Of a stretch of 27,479 nt of DNA, positions 6,545 through 14,256 are shown piece by piece. Every line of letters starts with the position of its first letter. The first letter of the stretch is position 1. The stretch covers positions 46,088 through 73,566 of the forward strand of contig DECD01000039.1 in assembly GCA_002349055.1 (NCBI GenBank). Direction: 5' to 3'. Under the pieces are notes generated by a model, which ran no database searches, was not told the DNA's origin, and saw only the letters and a list, made by a program, of their open reading frames with translations. A program made the position numbers and the translations under genes. Origin of the DNA: Bacteroidales bacterium UBA2939. GTDB lineage: Bacteria; Bacteroidota; Bacteroidia; Bacteroidales; P3.

Positions 6545-7333
6545 TTATTCGCTCTTGCGGACGCTCTTGTAGCCGCTCATCAAGCCCGTGGTGGCGCTGC
6601 CGATGAAGGCGAGAATCTGCTTGCCCTCGTCGGTATTGCCGTAGCGTTCCTTCACCTGCTCCACAGCGTCGGAGACGTTAAGTCCCTTGACGAAAATGTA
6701 GCGGTAGATGTCGCCGATGCGGTTGATGCTCTCCTGCGAGAAGCCGCGACGCTGCAAGCCGAGGCTGTTCACGCCGCAGTACTGGATAGGATAGCGGGCG
6801 GCCTTGACGAAAGGCGGGATGTCCTTGTCGATGAGGGCACCGCCCTGGGTGATGACATGCGAGCCGATGTGGATGAACTGGAGGCAAGCGGTCTTACCAC
6901 CGAGGATGACGTAGTCGCCCATGATGATATGGCCAGCCAGCGTGGCGTTGTTGGCCAGCACGCAGTTGTCTCCCACCACACAGTCGTGGGCCACATGCAC
7001 GTAGGCCATCAGCAGGTTGTTGTTGCCAATGACGGTCTTGCCGCTGGCGGCGGTGCCGCGGTTGATGGTGCAGCACTCGCGGACAACGTTGTTGTCGCCA
7101 ATCTCGACGGTGGTATATTCGCCGGCAAACTTGAGGTCCTGCGGCACGGCGGCGATGACGGCGCCGGGGAAAATCTTGCAATTCTTGCCGATACGGGCGC
7201 CGGGGAAGATGGTCACATTGGGGCCAATCCACGTGCCGTCGCCTATCTCCACATCTTCATAGATGGTGGTGAAATTCGAAATCTTTACATTCTGGCCAAT
7301 CTTGGCATCAGGGTGAAGGTCGTATAAAGTCAT
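6545..7333 (-). CDS. lpxA: UDP-N-acetylglucosamine acyltransferase
   Basis: LpxA performs the first step of lipid A synthesis, moving a 3-hydroxyacyl chain from acyl carrier protein to UDP-GlcNAc in the cytoplasm. The 262-residue length equals that of the E. coli enzyme. The N-terminal two thirds is a left-handed beta-helix of hexapeptide repeats (IGPNVTIFPGARIGKNCKIF and so on). The catalytic histidine is H116 in V-H-V-A-H-D-C, followed by V-I-T-Q-G-G and a helical C-terminal domain (Y-C-G-V-N-S-L-G-L-Q-R-R-G). I chose the ATG at 7333 over a TTG two codons earlier. It starts 6 nt after the lpxC stop and is the last gene of this minus-strand group. Confidence 0.97.
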   Translation of the reverse strand: MTLYDLHPDAKIGQNVKISNFTTIYEDVEIGDGTWIGPNVTIFPGARIGKNCKIFPGAVIAAVPQDLKFAGEYTTVEIGDNNVVRECCTINRGTAASGKTVIGNNNLLMAYVHVAHDCVVGDNCVLANNATLAGHIIMGDYVILGGKTACLQFIHIGSHVITQGGALIDKDIPPFVKAARYPIQYCGVNSLGLQRRGFSQESINRIGDIYRYIFVKGLNVSDAVEQVKERYGNTDEGKQILAFIGSATTGLMSGYKSVRKSE

Positions 7334-7339
7334 TATCAA

Positions 7340-8278
7340 TTAATTGTTTGTTTCTGTGTTGGGATGTTCTTTCATGTAGTTCATCAGGAAGCAGGCAAAG
7401 GCGTTGTTGGCCTTGTGGCCGGGCTTGTAGATGGAGAAGTGTGCGTTGAGCATGCAGCCAGCAAGACGCACGTCGCCCACGAAGTCGAGCAGCTTATGGC
7501 GCGCCGGCTCGTTGGGGAAGTAGGGGTTGGTGGTGTTGAGCACGCCGTCGTGAACCTTGAAGTTGTTGATGTCCTTGTTGAATATCTTGCCCAAACGCTT
7601 GAGCTGCCGGGGTTTCAGTTCCTCATTGACATAAACAAGCGCATTGTCGAGACTGCCACCCTTGATGAGGTTGAAACGCAGCAGCGGCTCAATCTCATGC
7701 AGGAAGACAAAGGTGCGGCAAGGGGCTATGCCCGCAGGATATTCCGAGAGGTCGTTCATATCGGCCTCCTGGCGGCCAATGACGCTGCCGGCGAAGTCAA
7801 TCTCGCAGTGCACCGAGAAGTGGTCGCAGGGCTCGAGGTCGAAAACCGAGCCCGTGGGCTTGTACTCGAAGTGCAACGGCTCGTTGAAGGTGTAGTACCT
7901 ACGCGGAGCCGCCATGGTGCGGACCCCCACGCGTGCCAGTTCGAGCATCCAGGGACGCGACGAGCCGTCGATGATGGGCACCTCGCCGCCGTCAAGCTCC
8001 ACAAGGGCGTTGTCGATACTCATGCCGTGGAGTGCCGACATCAGGTGCTCGATGGTGGCAATGCTCTGGCGGCCGCTGCCCAGCGTGGTGCCACGCGAGG
8101 TGGTGCCCACGTTGTTGGCCAGCGCCTGCTGGGTGATGATATTAGTGCGGTCGGTACGGCGGAAGGCGATGCCGAAGTCCTCGAAGGCGGGCTTCACCGT
8201 CACGGTCACCGTGCGACCGGTGTGCAGGCCGGGGCCTGTCACTCTGAATTCTTTCTGTATAGTGGTTTGATAATCCAT
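7340..8278 (-). CDS. lpxC: UDP-3-O-acyl-N-acetylglucosamine deacetylase, stand-alone form
   Basis: LpxC is the zinc deacetylase that commits UDP-GlcNAc to lipid A. The metal ligands are visible as H78 (in A-T-I-E-H-L-M), H261 and D265 (R-H-K-L-L-D), and the acid-base histidine is H288 (K-P-G-H-K-A-N-N). The protein has 312 residues, close to the 305 of E. coli. In most Bacteroidales LpxC is fused to a C-terminal FabZ dehydratase (total about 460 residues). Here the frame closes with TAA after a short polar tail and lpxA follows at once, so no FabZ domain is present. There is also no lpxD directly upstream; a LysM-PBP1 gene ends 17 nt before this start. Confidence 0.97.
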   Translation of the reverse strand: MDYQTTIQKEFRVTGPGLHTGRTVTVTVKPAFEDFGIAFRRTDRTNIITQQALANNVGTTSRGTTLGSGRQSIATIEHLMSALHGMSIDNALVELDGGEVPIIDGSSRPWMLELARVGVRTMAAPRRYYTFNEPLHFEYKPTGSVFDLEPCDHFSVHCEIDFAGSVIGRQEADMNDLSEYPAGIAPCRTFVFLHEIEPLLRFNLIKGGSLDNALVYVNEELKPRQLKRLGKIFNKDINNFKVHDGVLNTTNPYFPNEPARHKLLDFVGDVRLAGCMLNAHFSIYKPGHKANNAFACFLMNYMKEHPNTETNN

Positions 8279-8295
8279 TGGTTTTATGGAAGTGT

Positions 8296-9912
8296 TTATT
8301 GAGCTGGTACAAATCGAAGTGATTCCATGCGGAACAGCTGGGGTTGGTCGTTCTCAAGTCCCGCCTGGCTGCGACTGAAATGCAGCGGATGCACCAGTGC
8401 GGGCATTGACTCGATGGGCTGGTTCCAGAACTCGCTGTTACGACGTTGCAGACCGCTCACGATATACATGGTCAGGTCGTAGCCCGTGGCCGCCAGCGGC
8501 GAGGTGGGCTCCGAGCCATAGGTGCTTCGGAATGCCTTGAGGAACTCTATGTGCACAGTGTTGGTCATGTCCCACGACATGGAGAAGGTGTGGTAGCCCA
8601 GCAGCTGCAGCTGCGAGAAGTCTATGTCGTTGTAGTCGCGAGTCCAGTCGCTGATAGTGTAGAGTGTGGGGCTGTCGGTCTTGAAGGCCGCCAGACGGTT
8701 GAGCAGGTTACTTACATAAACCCTCATCTGGTCCACCTTATGGTCGTAGATACTCAGCACGTTGCAGTTCGGCGTAGCCTTGAGGGTGGAGGTCAGTTTG
8801 CCGCTCTGGTTCCAGTTGAAAAGGGTGTAGCGGATATCGCCGCGCTCCTTGAGCTGACGCTTCAGCTCGTCGAGCAGCGGTTTCTCACTCGACGGCGTGC
8901 CTCCATGCAGGATGTAGAGATGACCGTCGGGGCGCTCAGCCTTCATGTTGTTGAGCATTGCGCGCACCTGACTCTCCATCGAGGGTTGTATCTTCACCAT
9001 ATAGGGATTCTCGGCGCAGATTTCGCTGCGGGTAGCCATGGGATTGATGATGTGTACGCCCGCCTGGCGTGCCAGCTCGGCAGCCTTGTCGAAAGCGTCG
9101 CGGAACAGCAGTGCCACCACAACGTCGCTCTGCGCCACATTGTGCGAAGCGAAAGCCTCCGCAACGGCGGCAGCGGTATTGTCCGACACGTCGACCACGT
9201 TGAGCTCGACGCTGATGCCCTTGGTCGACAATTCGTCGAGGGCCATCCGTATGCCTTCATAGAACTCGATGAATTCAAACTGACGATAGCTCTTCTTGCC
9301 GCGTTGCTCGATGTCGAACTTGGTGGTGGAGATGTCGTCAATCTGGTCCAGATGCAGCGGCATCATCACTGCCATGCGCAGCACCTTGCCCACCTTTTTC
9401 ACCTCAGGTGTCTTCTGTGGTTTCGAAGTATTCTGGACTTTCTGAGCACTCTGAGTATTCTGAGTATTCTGAGCACTTTGAGTGCTTTGGTCACTCCGAG
9501 TATTCTCATAGGGCGACAACACCGAACCGGGGTTGTCTTTCTCCGCCTTGCGTCGGTCGCCCTCTTCCCTTTGTTTTTTGAGGGCTTCCTGTTTCTGTGC
9601 CTCGAGGTTCTCGGTATTGGTTGAGAACTGGCCGCGCACCGGCAGCCACACCGTGTCGCCCGGATGCAGGAAGTGGATGTCGACATGCGTCACCGCATCG
9701 TAGCTCTCCACCTTATATGCCCTGGAGATGGAGTAGACCGTCTGGCCTTTCTCCACGATGTGCACGTAGTACTTGCGTCCGTGCATCACCTGTGTCTCGG
9801 TCGAGACCTTGACGGGTGTCGTTCCCGGAGCCTGGGCTAGAGCCTCACCCCCAACCCCTCTCCAAGAGGCGAGGGGAGTGATTAGCATCATCAATATCAG
9901 TATTTTTTTCAT
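8296..9912 (-). CDS. LysM and PBP1-like periplasmic-binding-fold protein
   Basis: A 538-residue exported protein. A signal peptide is followed by one LysM domain (about 48-92, YYVHIVEKGQTVYSISRAY), which binds peptidoglycan. A charged, low-complexity linker (about 95-175) leads to a type I periplasmic-binding-fold domain (about 180-538) resembling receptors for amino acids. Proteins with this layout are common in Bacteroidota; their ligand is not established. It is encoded between guaA and lpxC on the same strand. Two repeats have entered the reading frame: residues 12-24 of the signal peptide come from a palindromic element, and residues about 136-163 of the linker come from a 9-bp array giving T-Q-S-A-Q-N-T-type peptides. 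The short gap to lpxC (17 nt) suggests cotranscription. Confidence 0.88.
   Translation of the reverse strand: MKKILILMMLITPLASWRGVGGEALAQAPGTTPVKVSTETQVMHGRKYYVHIVEKGQTVYSISRAYKVESYDAVTHVDIHFLHPGDTVWLPVRGQFSTNTENLEAQKQEALKKQREEGDRRKAEKDNPGSVLSPYENTRSDQSTQSAQNTQNTQSAQKVQNTSKPQKTPEVKKVGKVLRMAVMMPLHLDQIDDISTTKFDIEQRGKKSYRQFEFIEFYEGIRMALDELSTKGISVELNVVDVSDNTAAAVAEAFASHNVAQSDVVVALLFRDAFDKAAELARQAGVHIINPMATRSEICAENPYMVKIQPSMESQVRAMLNNMKAERPDGHLYILHGGTPSSEKPLLDELKRQLKERGDIRYTLFNWNQSGKLTSTLKATPNCNVLSIYDHKVDQMRVYVSNLLNRLAAFKTDSPTLYTISDWTRDYNDIDFSQLQLLGYHTFSMSWDMTNTVHIEFLKAFRSTYGSEPTSPLAATGYDLTMYIVSGLQRRNSEFWNQPIESMPALVHPLHFSRSQAGLENDQPQLFRMESLRFVPAQ
9424..9500 (-). repeat. In-frame 9-bp array around CTGAG in the LysM protein linker
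   Basis: On the plus strand, CTGAG or a near match falls on a strict 9-bp grid at 9424, 9433, 9442, 9451, 9460, 9469, 9478, 9487 and 9496. The best copies are at 9442-9469; units at both ends are degenerate. It is read on the minus strand as Gln/Ser/Thr/Asn-rich linker. Confidence 0.82.
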
Positions 9913-9973
9913 ATTTGTTTTTCTCCTAACATTCTATTCCCCTCTCCACTTGGAGAGGGGTTAGGGGTGAGGC
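9842..9973. repeat. Inverted pair of 36-bp palindromic elements flanking the LysM gene start
   Basis: Arm 1 (9842-9877) and arm 2 (9938-9973) are inverted copies matching at 33 of 36 positions, 60 nt apart. Each arm is itself a hairpin (CCCCTCTCC against GGAGAGGGG). Arm 1 is translated as part of the LysM protein signal peptide. Arm 2 ends 3 nt from the guaA stop codon, where it could act as a transcript-end hairpin although no T-run follows. Confidence 0.9.
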
Positions 9974-9976
9974 CCC

Positions 9977-11503
9977 TTACTCCCATTCAATGGTTGCTGG
10001 TGGTTTGGAACTGATGTCGTAGCACACGCGGTTCACGCCCTTCACGCGGTTGATAATCTCGTTCGAGACCTTGGCCATGAAGTCGTAGGGCAGGTGGCTC
10101 CAGTCGGCGGTCATGCCGTCGACGCTCTCCACAGCCCTCAGTGCCACAACACTCTCGTAGGTACGTTCGTCGCCCATCACGCCCACGCTTTGCACCGGAA
10201 GCAGCATGGCGCCGGCCTGCCACACCTTGTCGTAGAGACCTGCGTCACGCAAGCCCTGGATGAAGATGTGGTCCACCTCCTGGAGGATGCGCACCTTCTC
10301 GGGCGTCACATCGCTCAGGATGCGGATAGCCAATCCGGGACCCGGGAAGGGGTGACGGCCGATGAGCTCGTCTTTGATGCCCAGCTGGCGACCCACGCGG
10401 CGCACCTCGTCCTTGAAGAGGCTACGCAGCGGCTCGACGAGCTGGAGTTTCATATAGTCGGGCAAACCACCCACATTGTGGTGGCTCTTGATGGTCTGGC
10501 TGGGACCCTTGACGCTCGAGCTCTCAATCACATCAGGATAGATGGTGCCCTGGCCGAGCCACTTGGCGTCGGTGATGAGCTTGGCCTCGGCGTCGAACAC
10601 ATCGATAAAAGTCTTGCCGATGGCCTTGCGCTTCTTTTCGGGTTCCTTCACACCGGCCAGCACATCATAGAAACGCTGTTTGGCATCGACACCTTTCACA
10701 TTGAGGCCCATATCCTTATAGCTCTCAAGCACGCTCTCGAACTCGTTCTTGCGCAGCAGGCCATTGTCGACAAAGATGCAGTGGAGCTGATGGCCGATGG
10801 CGCGGTTCAGCAGCACGGCAGCCACGGTGCTGTCGACACCGCCACTCAATCCGAGCACCACCTTGTCGCCACCCACCTTCTCGCGCAACTCCTTGACAGT
10901 GGTCTCGATAAAGCTGGCGGGAGTCCATTCCTGACGGCAACCGCAGATGTCGACCACGAAGTTGCGCAGCAGCGTGACACCGTCGGTCGAATGGTGCACC
11001 TCGGGGTGGAACTGGATGGCGTAGGTCTGTTCGCCTTCAATCTGGTAGCCAGCATATTTTACATTCTCCGTGGAGCAGATGGTCTTGTAGCCCTCGGGGA
11101 GCACCTCGATGGTGTCGCCGTGGCTCATCCACACCTGGCTACCCATGGGCACGCCCTTCATCAGCGGACTGCTGCTGTCGATGAAGTTGAGGTTGGCGCG
11201 GCCGTACTCGCGAATCTTGCTCTGCTGCACACGTCCGCCACCCCATTTGGCCAGATACTGAGCACCGTAGCACACGGCCAACAACGGCAGTTTGCCTTTG
11301 ATGTTGCTCATGTCGGGCACTGGAGCATCGGCGGCATTGCAGCTGTAGGGGCTGCCCGAAAAAACAACGCCCTTCACGTCGGGCGTGAGGGCCGGAATCT
11401 TATTGAACGGGTGGATTTCGCAGTAAACATTGGCCTCGCGAATCTTGCGGGCAATGAGCTGAGTGTATTGAGAGCCAAAGTCTAAGATGATTATCGTATC
11501 CAT
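9977..11503 (-). CDS. guaA: GMP synthase (glutamine-hydrolysing)
   Basis: GuaA converts XMP to GMP with ATP and glutamine in the cytoplasm; 508 residues, normal for the family. The N-terminal class I glutamine amidotransferase domain has the triad C78 (A-V-C-Y-G-A-Q), H166 and E168 (Q-F-H-P-E-V). The ATP-pyrophosphatase domain carries the P-loop S-G-G-V-D-S at 220-225. The C-terminal dimerisation domain ends in K-P-P-A-T-I-E-W-E, the usual terminus. The ATG at 11503 gives the standard start MDTIIILDFGSQ. It has a good promoter (11526-11557) and a short leader. The LysM gene follows 64 nt downstream, beyond a palindromic element. Confidence 0.98.
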   Translation of the reverse strand: MDTIIILDFGSQYTQLIARKIREANVYCEIHPFNKIPALTPDVKGVVFSGSPYSCNAADAPVPDMSNIKGKLPLLAVCYGAQYLAKWGGGRVQQSKIREYGRANLNFIDSSSPLMKGVPMGSQVWMSHGDTIEVLPEGYKTICSTENVKYAGYQIEGEQTYAIQFHPEVHHSTDGVTLLRNFVVDICGCRQEWTPASFIETTVKELREKVGGDKVVLGLSGGVDSTVAAVLLNRAIGHQLHCIFVDNGLLRKNEFESVLESYKDMGLNVKGVDAKQRFYDVLAGVKEPEKKRKAIGKTFIDVFDAEAKLITDAKWLGQGTIYPDVIESSSVKGPSQTIKSHHNVGGLPDYMKLQLVEPLRSLFKDEVRRVGRQLGIKDELIGRHPFPGPGLAIRILSDVTPEKVRILQEVDHIFIQGLRDAGLYDKVWQAGAMLLPVQSVGVMGDERTYESVVALRAVESVDGMTADWSHLPYDFMAKVSNEIINRVKGVNRVCYDISSKPPATIEWE

Positions 11504-11525
11504 ATATTATATTATTTTAAAAATG

Positions 11526-11557
11526 CAAAGATACACAATCCCTCCGACATGACCAAA
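11526..11557 (-). promoter_or_regulatory. guaA promoter
   Basis: On the minus strand, TTTG (11557-11554), a 20-nt spacer and TATCTTTG (11533-11526) match the Bacteroidota TTTG / TAnnTTTG promoter. The predicted transcript would start about 15-20 nt before the guaA ATG. Confidence 0.8.
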
Positions 11558-11586
11558 TTTTTTTTCGTCCCACCCTGCCATCCGCC

Positions 11587-11670
11587 TACCCTGAAACCCG
11601 TACCAAACACCTACCAAAACCCTACCAACTCCTTACCAACTCCTACCATGGTAGGTTTTGATAGGTCATT
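11587..11670. repeat. CTACC repeat with a CCATGG-centred palindrome
   Basis: TACC recurs at 11587, 11601, 11612, 11623, 11634 and 11644, mostly 10-11 bp apart, and then enters a perfect 14-bp palindrome at 11642-11655. Complementary GGTAGG/GATAGG units follow on the right. It shares 17 bases with the repeat upstream of htpG. Confidence 0.75.
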
Positions 11671-11806
11671 CATAAGGTCAAAATCCGTCGTTTTAACTTT
11701 TATTATGAAAGTTCAATGCAAGTAGTCACGGAGTTTAAAAACCTGCTTCCAGCAGGGCTTGAAATAATGTTTTTAAATTATTTCATAATATGTCATTTTT
11801 TTTGTG

Positions 11807-11814
11807 TATCTTTG
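11807..11814 (+). promoter_or_regulatory. bamD -7 promoter box, very close to the start codon
   Basis: TATCTTTG matches TAnnTTTG and ends 6 nt before the bamD ATG at 11821. No TTTG is seen at the expected -33 position. If used, it would give an almost leaderless transcript. Confidence 0.6.
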
Positions 11815-11820
11815 CACGCT

Positions 11821-12624
11821 ATGAGAAAAGCCAAAATCACCCTCGGAATCGCCGCAGCATGCTTGTTGCTAGCGAGTTGCAACAGCTTTAACAAGTTGCT
11901 CAACAGCAACGATTATGACAAAAAGTATGAAATGGCGATGAAATACTACAACGACAACGTCTTCTCGCGCGCCGCCCAGCTGTTCGAGAACCTCACCCTC
12001 TACTACCGCGGAAAGGAGAATGCCGAGAACATCGCCTGGTACTACGGCATGTCGCTCCTCAAGGAGAAGGACTATTTCACCGCCGGCTACCAGTTCAAGC
12101 GCTTCGCCAAGCAGTTCCCCTACAGCGAGCACATGGAGGATGCCTGCTACTATTCGGCCTACTGCAAATACATGGACTCGCCCGACTACAACCTCGACCA
12201 GAGCCAGACCAAGGAGGCCATCGAGGAGTTTGAGGCATACGCCGAGCGCTGGCCCCGAAGCACCCGCATCCCCGAGGTGAACAATTTCATCGACGAATTG
12301 CGGAACAAACTCATCCTCAAAGACTACGAGATAGCCTACGGCTACTACTTCATCGAGGAGTACCACGCCGCCTACGAGTCGTTCAAGCAGTTCCTCAACA
12401 ACTACCCCGAAGCCTCGATGCGCGAAGAGGCCATGTACTACATGCTCGAGTCGAGCTACCGCTACGCCATCAACAGCCGCGAGGAGAAGATGTATGAGCG
12501 CCTGCAACAGGTAATCAACGACTTCGACAAGTTCAGCAGCAGTTTCGGCGACTCGAAACGCCTGGCCGATGCCCAGAACATCTACACCAAGACCCGCGAG
12601 GCCATGGCGAAGAAAAGAGGCTGA
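11821..12624 (+). CDS. bamD: Outer-membrane assembly lipoprotein BamD
   Basis: BamD is the essential lipoprotein of the BAM complex that folds proteins into the outer membrane. The 267-residue protein has a lipobox L-L-A-S-C with cysteine 20, followed by tetratricopeptide-like helical pairs (for example YEMAMKYYNDNVFSRAAQLFE, then a second unit in EEYHAAYESFKQFLNNYP). The start is the ATG that opens the signal peptide; an in-frame codon 105 nt further upstream lies before the -7 box and is unlikely. It is followed by the omega subunit and coaBC genes, an order I recognise from Bacteroidota. The gap to the omega gene is 43 nt, a purine-rich A/G run. Confidence 0.93.
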   Translation: MRKAKITLGIAAACLLLASCNSFNKLLNSNDYDKKYEMAMKYYNDNVFSRAAQLFENLTLYYRGKENAENIAWYYGMSLLKEKDYFTAGYQFKRFAKQFPYSEHMEDACYYSAYCKYMDSPDYNLDQSQTKEAIEEFEAYAERWPRSTRIPEVNNFIDELRNKLILKDYEIAYGYYFIEEYHAAYESFKQFLNNYPEASMREEAMYYMLESSYRYAINSREEKMYERLQQVINDFDKFSSSFGDSKRLADAQNIYTKTREAMAKKRG

Positions 12625-12667
12625 AAACCTTTGAAAACAAGAAATTAAAAAAAAAGAAATAAAGAAA

Positions 12668-13045
12668 ATGGAAGAAAAAAAGAAGAAAGTGGTGAACACC
12701 ACCATCACGCGCAACACCGCCGAGTTCAGCAACATGACCAATAACATCTACGAGACCGTCGCCGTGCTCACCAAACGTGCCAACCAGATTGCCGCCGAGG
12801 AGAAACGCGACCTCCACAACAAGATTGACGAATTCAAGAGCAGCAACGACACCATCGACGAGATGTACGAGAACCGCGAGCAAATCGAGATTGTGCGCCG
12901 CTACGAGATGCAGCCCAAGCCCACCCTCGAAGCCACCGAGGAGTATCTCGAGGGCAAGATTTACTACCGCAACCCCGCCAAAGAGAGCGCCGAGGTGAAG
13001 CAGGCCGAGGCCATCGACGAGGAAATCAAGCAGATTGAAGGTTAA
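12668..13045 (+). CDS. rpoZ: DNA-directed RNA polymerase omega subunit (Rpb6-like)
   Basis: A 125-residue protein of the omega/Rpb6 family, which helps fold and hold the beta-prime subunit of RNA polymerase. The conserved core is N-I-Y-E-T-V-A-V-L-T-K-R-A-N-Q-I at about residues 26-41, followed by a charged helical tail. Bacteroidota omega proteins diverge strongly from E. coli RpoZ and are often annotated only as Rpb6-type; position between bamD and coaBC supports the call. The N-terminus is unusually lysine-rich (M-E-E-K-K-K-K) and encoded by a poly-purine run that continues from the upstream gap. coaBC starts 9 nt downstream. Confidence 0.85.
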   Translation: MEEKKKKVVNTTITRNTAEFSNMTNNIYETVAVLTKRANQIAAEEKRDLHNKIDEFKSSNDTIDEMYENREQIEIVRRYEMQPKPTLEATEEYLEGKIYYRNPAKESAEVKQAEAIDEEIKQIEG

Positions 13046-13054
13046 GCAAGCAGC

Positions 13055-14227
13055 ATGAGAATCATCGTCGGCATTACGGGAGGCATAGCGGCCTACAAGG
13101 CGCCCGAGCTGGTGCGCCTGCTGAAGAAAGCAGGCCACGAGGTGCGCTGTGCCGCCACAGAGCATGCGCTGGAGTTCGTTACGCGGGTAACCCTCGAGAC
13201 AGTTTCGGGCGCACCGCTCTATTCCAACCTCTTTGCCTCGGGCCGCACCGAGCATATCTCGCTCAAAGACTGGGGAGAGATTCTCGTGGTGGCTCCCGCC
13301 ACAGCCAATATCATCGGCAAGGTGGCTGGCGGCATCGCCGACGATGCCCTTTCGACACTCCTGCTGGCATTCTCGCAGAAGCCCGTCATCATGGCTCCCG
13401 CCATGAACTGCGAGATGTGGGCACACCCTGCCGTGCAGCGCAACGTGGCCCTGCTCAAGTCCTGGGGCATCCGCATGGTAGGCCCCGAGGAGGGCGAGCT
13501 GGCCTGCGGCGTGAACGGCGTGGGACGCATGGCGGAACCCGAGCAAATCGTTGATGCGGTTTGCCAAAGTGAAAGCTTAAAGCTTAAAGGAGAAAGGTGG
13601 TTGGTAACGGCAGGACCCACCTACGAACGCATCGACAGCGTGCGCTTCATTGGCAACTACTCATCAGGCAAGATGGGTTTCGCTCTGGCAGAGGCTCTTG
13701 CCAAACAAGGTGCAGATGTGGAGTTGGTTACGGGGCCGACCTATTTGAACGTATCAAACTGTCAACATATCAACGTTCATCGCGTCGAAAGCGCCCGCGA
13801 GATGTATGCCGCCGCCACCGAGGCATTTCCACGTTGCCAAGGAGCCATCCTCTCGGCCGCAGTGGCCGATTACCGTCCGGCGGAATGTGCCGACCACAAG
13901 CTCAAGAAACAGGGCGACGAAGGCATGACCCTGCAACTGGTGCAGAACCCCGACATTCTGGCCACCCTCGGAGGCATGAAACGCGAAAGCCAGCGTCTGG
14001 TGGGATTCGCCCTCGAAACCGACCACGAACTGGAAAACGCCCAAGGCAAGCTGAAACGCAAGAATCTGGATTACATCGTCATGAACTCGCTGCGCGACAA
14101 AGGCGCCGGCTTCGGCACCGACACCAACAAGGTGACCATCCTCGCCGCCGACGGCAGCCGCAAGGAGAGTCCACTGCTCAGTAAGAAAGAGGTGGCGGAA
14201 ATGATTGTACAGGAGGTAACGTCTTAA
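13055..14227 (+). CDS. coaBC: Bifunctional phosphopantothenoylcysteine decarboxylase / phosphopantothenate-cysteine ligase
   Basis: CoaBC makes 4'-phosphopantetheine for coenzyme A in two steps. The N-terminal flavin decarboxylase (CoaC, 1-170) shows H67 (T-E-H-I-S-L), the PASANT-like A-P-A-T-A-N, P-A-M-N118 and the active C151 (G-E-L-A-C-G). The CoaB ligase (about 180-390) shows T-A-G-P-T-Y-E, A-A-V-A-D-Y-R-P and the K-L-K-R-K motif. The whole is 390 residues, normal length. Two repeat arrays are embedded: residues 172-181, in the linker between the two enzymes, and residues 231-241, inside the ligase just after G-P-T-Y. The stop codon overlaps an 8-bp array that fills the gap to the next gene. 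Confidence 0.97.
   Translation: MRIIVGITGGIAAYKAPELVRLLKKAGHEVRCAATEHALEFVTRVTLETVSGAPLYSNLFASGRTEHISLKDWGEILVVAPATANIIGKVAGGIADDALSTLLLAFSQKPVIMAPAMNCEMWAHPAVQRNVALLKSWGIRMVGPEEGELACGVNGVGRMAEPEQIVDAVCQSESLKLKGERWLVTAGPTYERIDSVRFIGNYSSGKMGFALAEALAKQGADVELVTGPTYLNVSNCQHINVHRVESAREMYAAATEAFPRCQGAILSAAVADYRPAECADHKLKKQGDEGMTLQLVQNPDILATLGGMKRESQRLVGFALETDHELENAQGKLKRKNLDYIVMNSLRDKGAGFGTDTNKVTILAADGSRKESPLLSKKEVAEMIVQEVTS
13570..13597 (+). repeat. Heptamer array TTAAAGC in the CoaC-CoaB linker
   Basis: Four 7-bp units start at 13570, 13577, 13584 and 13591 (TGAAAGC, TTAAAGC, TTAAAGG, AGAAAGG). They encode S-E-S-L-K-L-K-G-E-R, residues 172-181 of CoaBC. Confidence 0.75.
13746..13777 (+). repeat. 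8-bp array TCAACnnn inside the CoaB domain
   Basis: Units of 8 bp start at 13746, 13754, 13762 and 13770 (TGAACGTA, TCAAACTG, TCAACATA, TCAACGTT). They encode residues 231-241 of CoaBC, at a place where I expect relatives to have a different short loop. Confidence 0.65.
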
Positions 14228-14255
14228 CTCCTTGTCTCCTTAACTCCTTATCTCC
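14224..14255 (+). repeat. 8-bp array TTAACTCC filling the coaBC-transglycosylase gap
   Basis: Four exact 8-bp units start at 14224, 14232, 14240 and 14248 (TTAACTCC, TTGTCTCC, TTAACTCC, TTATCTCC). The first contains the coaBC stop (TAA at 14225). One base after the last comes the ATG at 14257. The array is the whole gap. Confidence 0.85.
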
Positions 14256-14256
14256 C

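Larger units (their letters stand above)
11504..11820. other. Divergent guaA-bamD spacer
   Basis: This 317-nt spacer between divergent genes holds the guaA promoter, a CTACC repeat with a palindrome (11587-11670) and the bamD -7 box (11807-11814). I see no additional gene. The region 11671-11800 is AT-rich without a recognised element. Confidence 0.6.

Noticed and set aside
9938..9973. Classical rho-independent terminator after guaA
   Set aside because: The hairpin is strong, but no T-run follows on the minus strand; it is better explained as one copy of the palindromic element.
10094..11485. A 463-codon open frame antisense to guaA
   Set aside because: Mirror of guaA codons; composition is unlike a real protein and no motif is seen. 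The same applies to the frames opposite lpxC (7364-8302) and the LysM gene (8446-9624).
12630..12690. A/G-rich run between bamD and the omega gene as a further array
   Set aside because: No fixed period could be assigned; it is better described as a poly-purine stretch.
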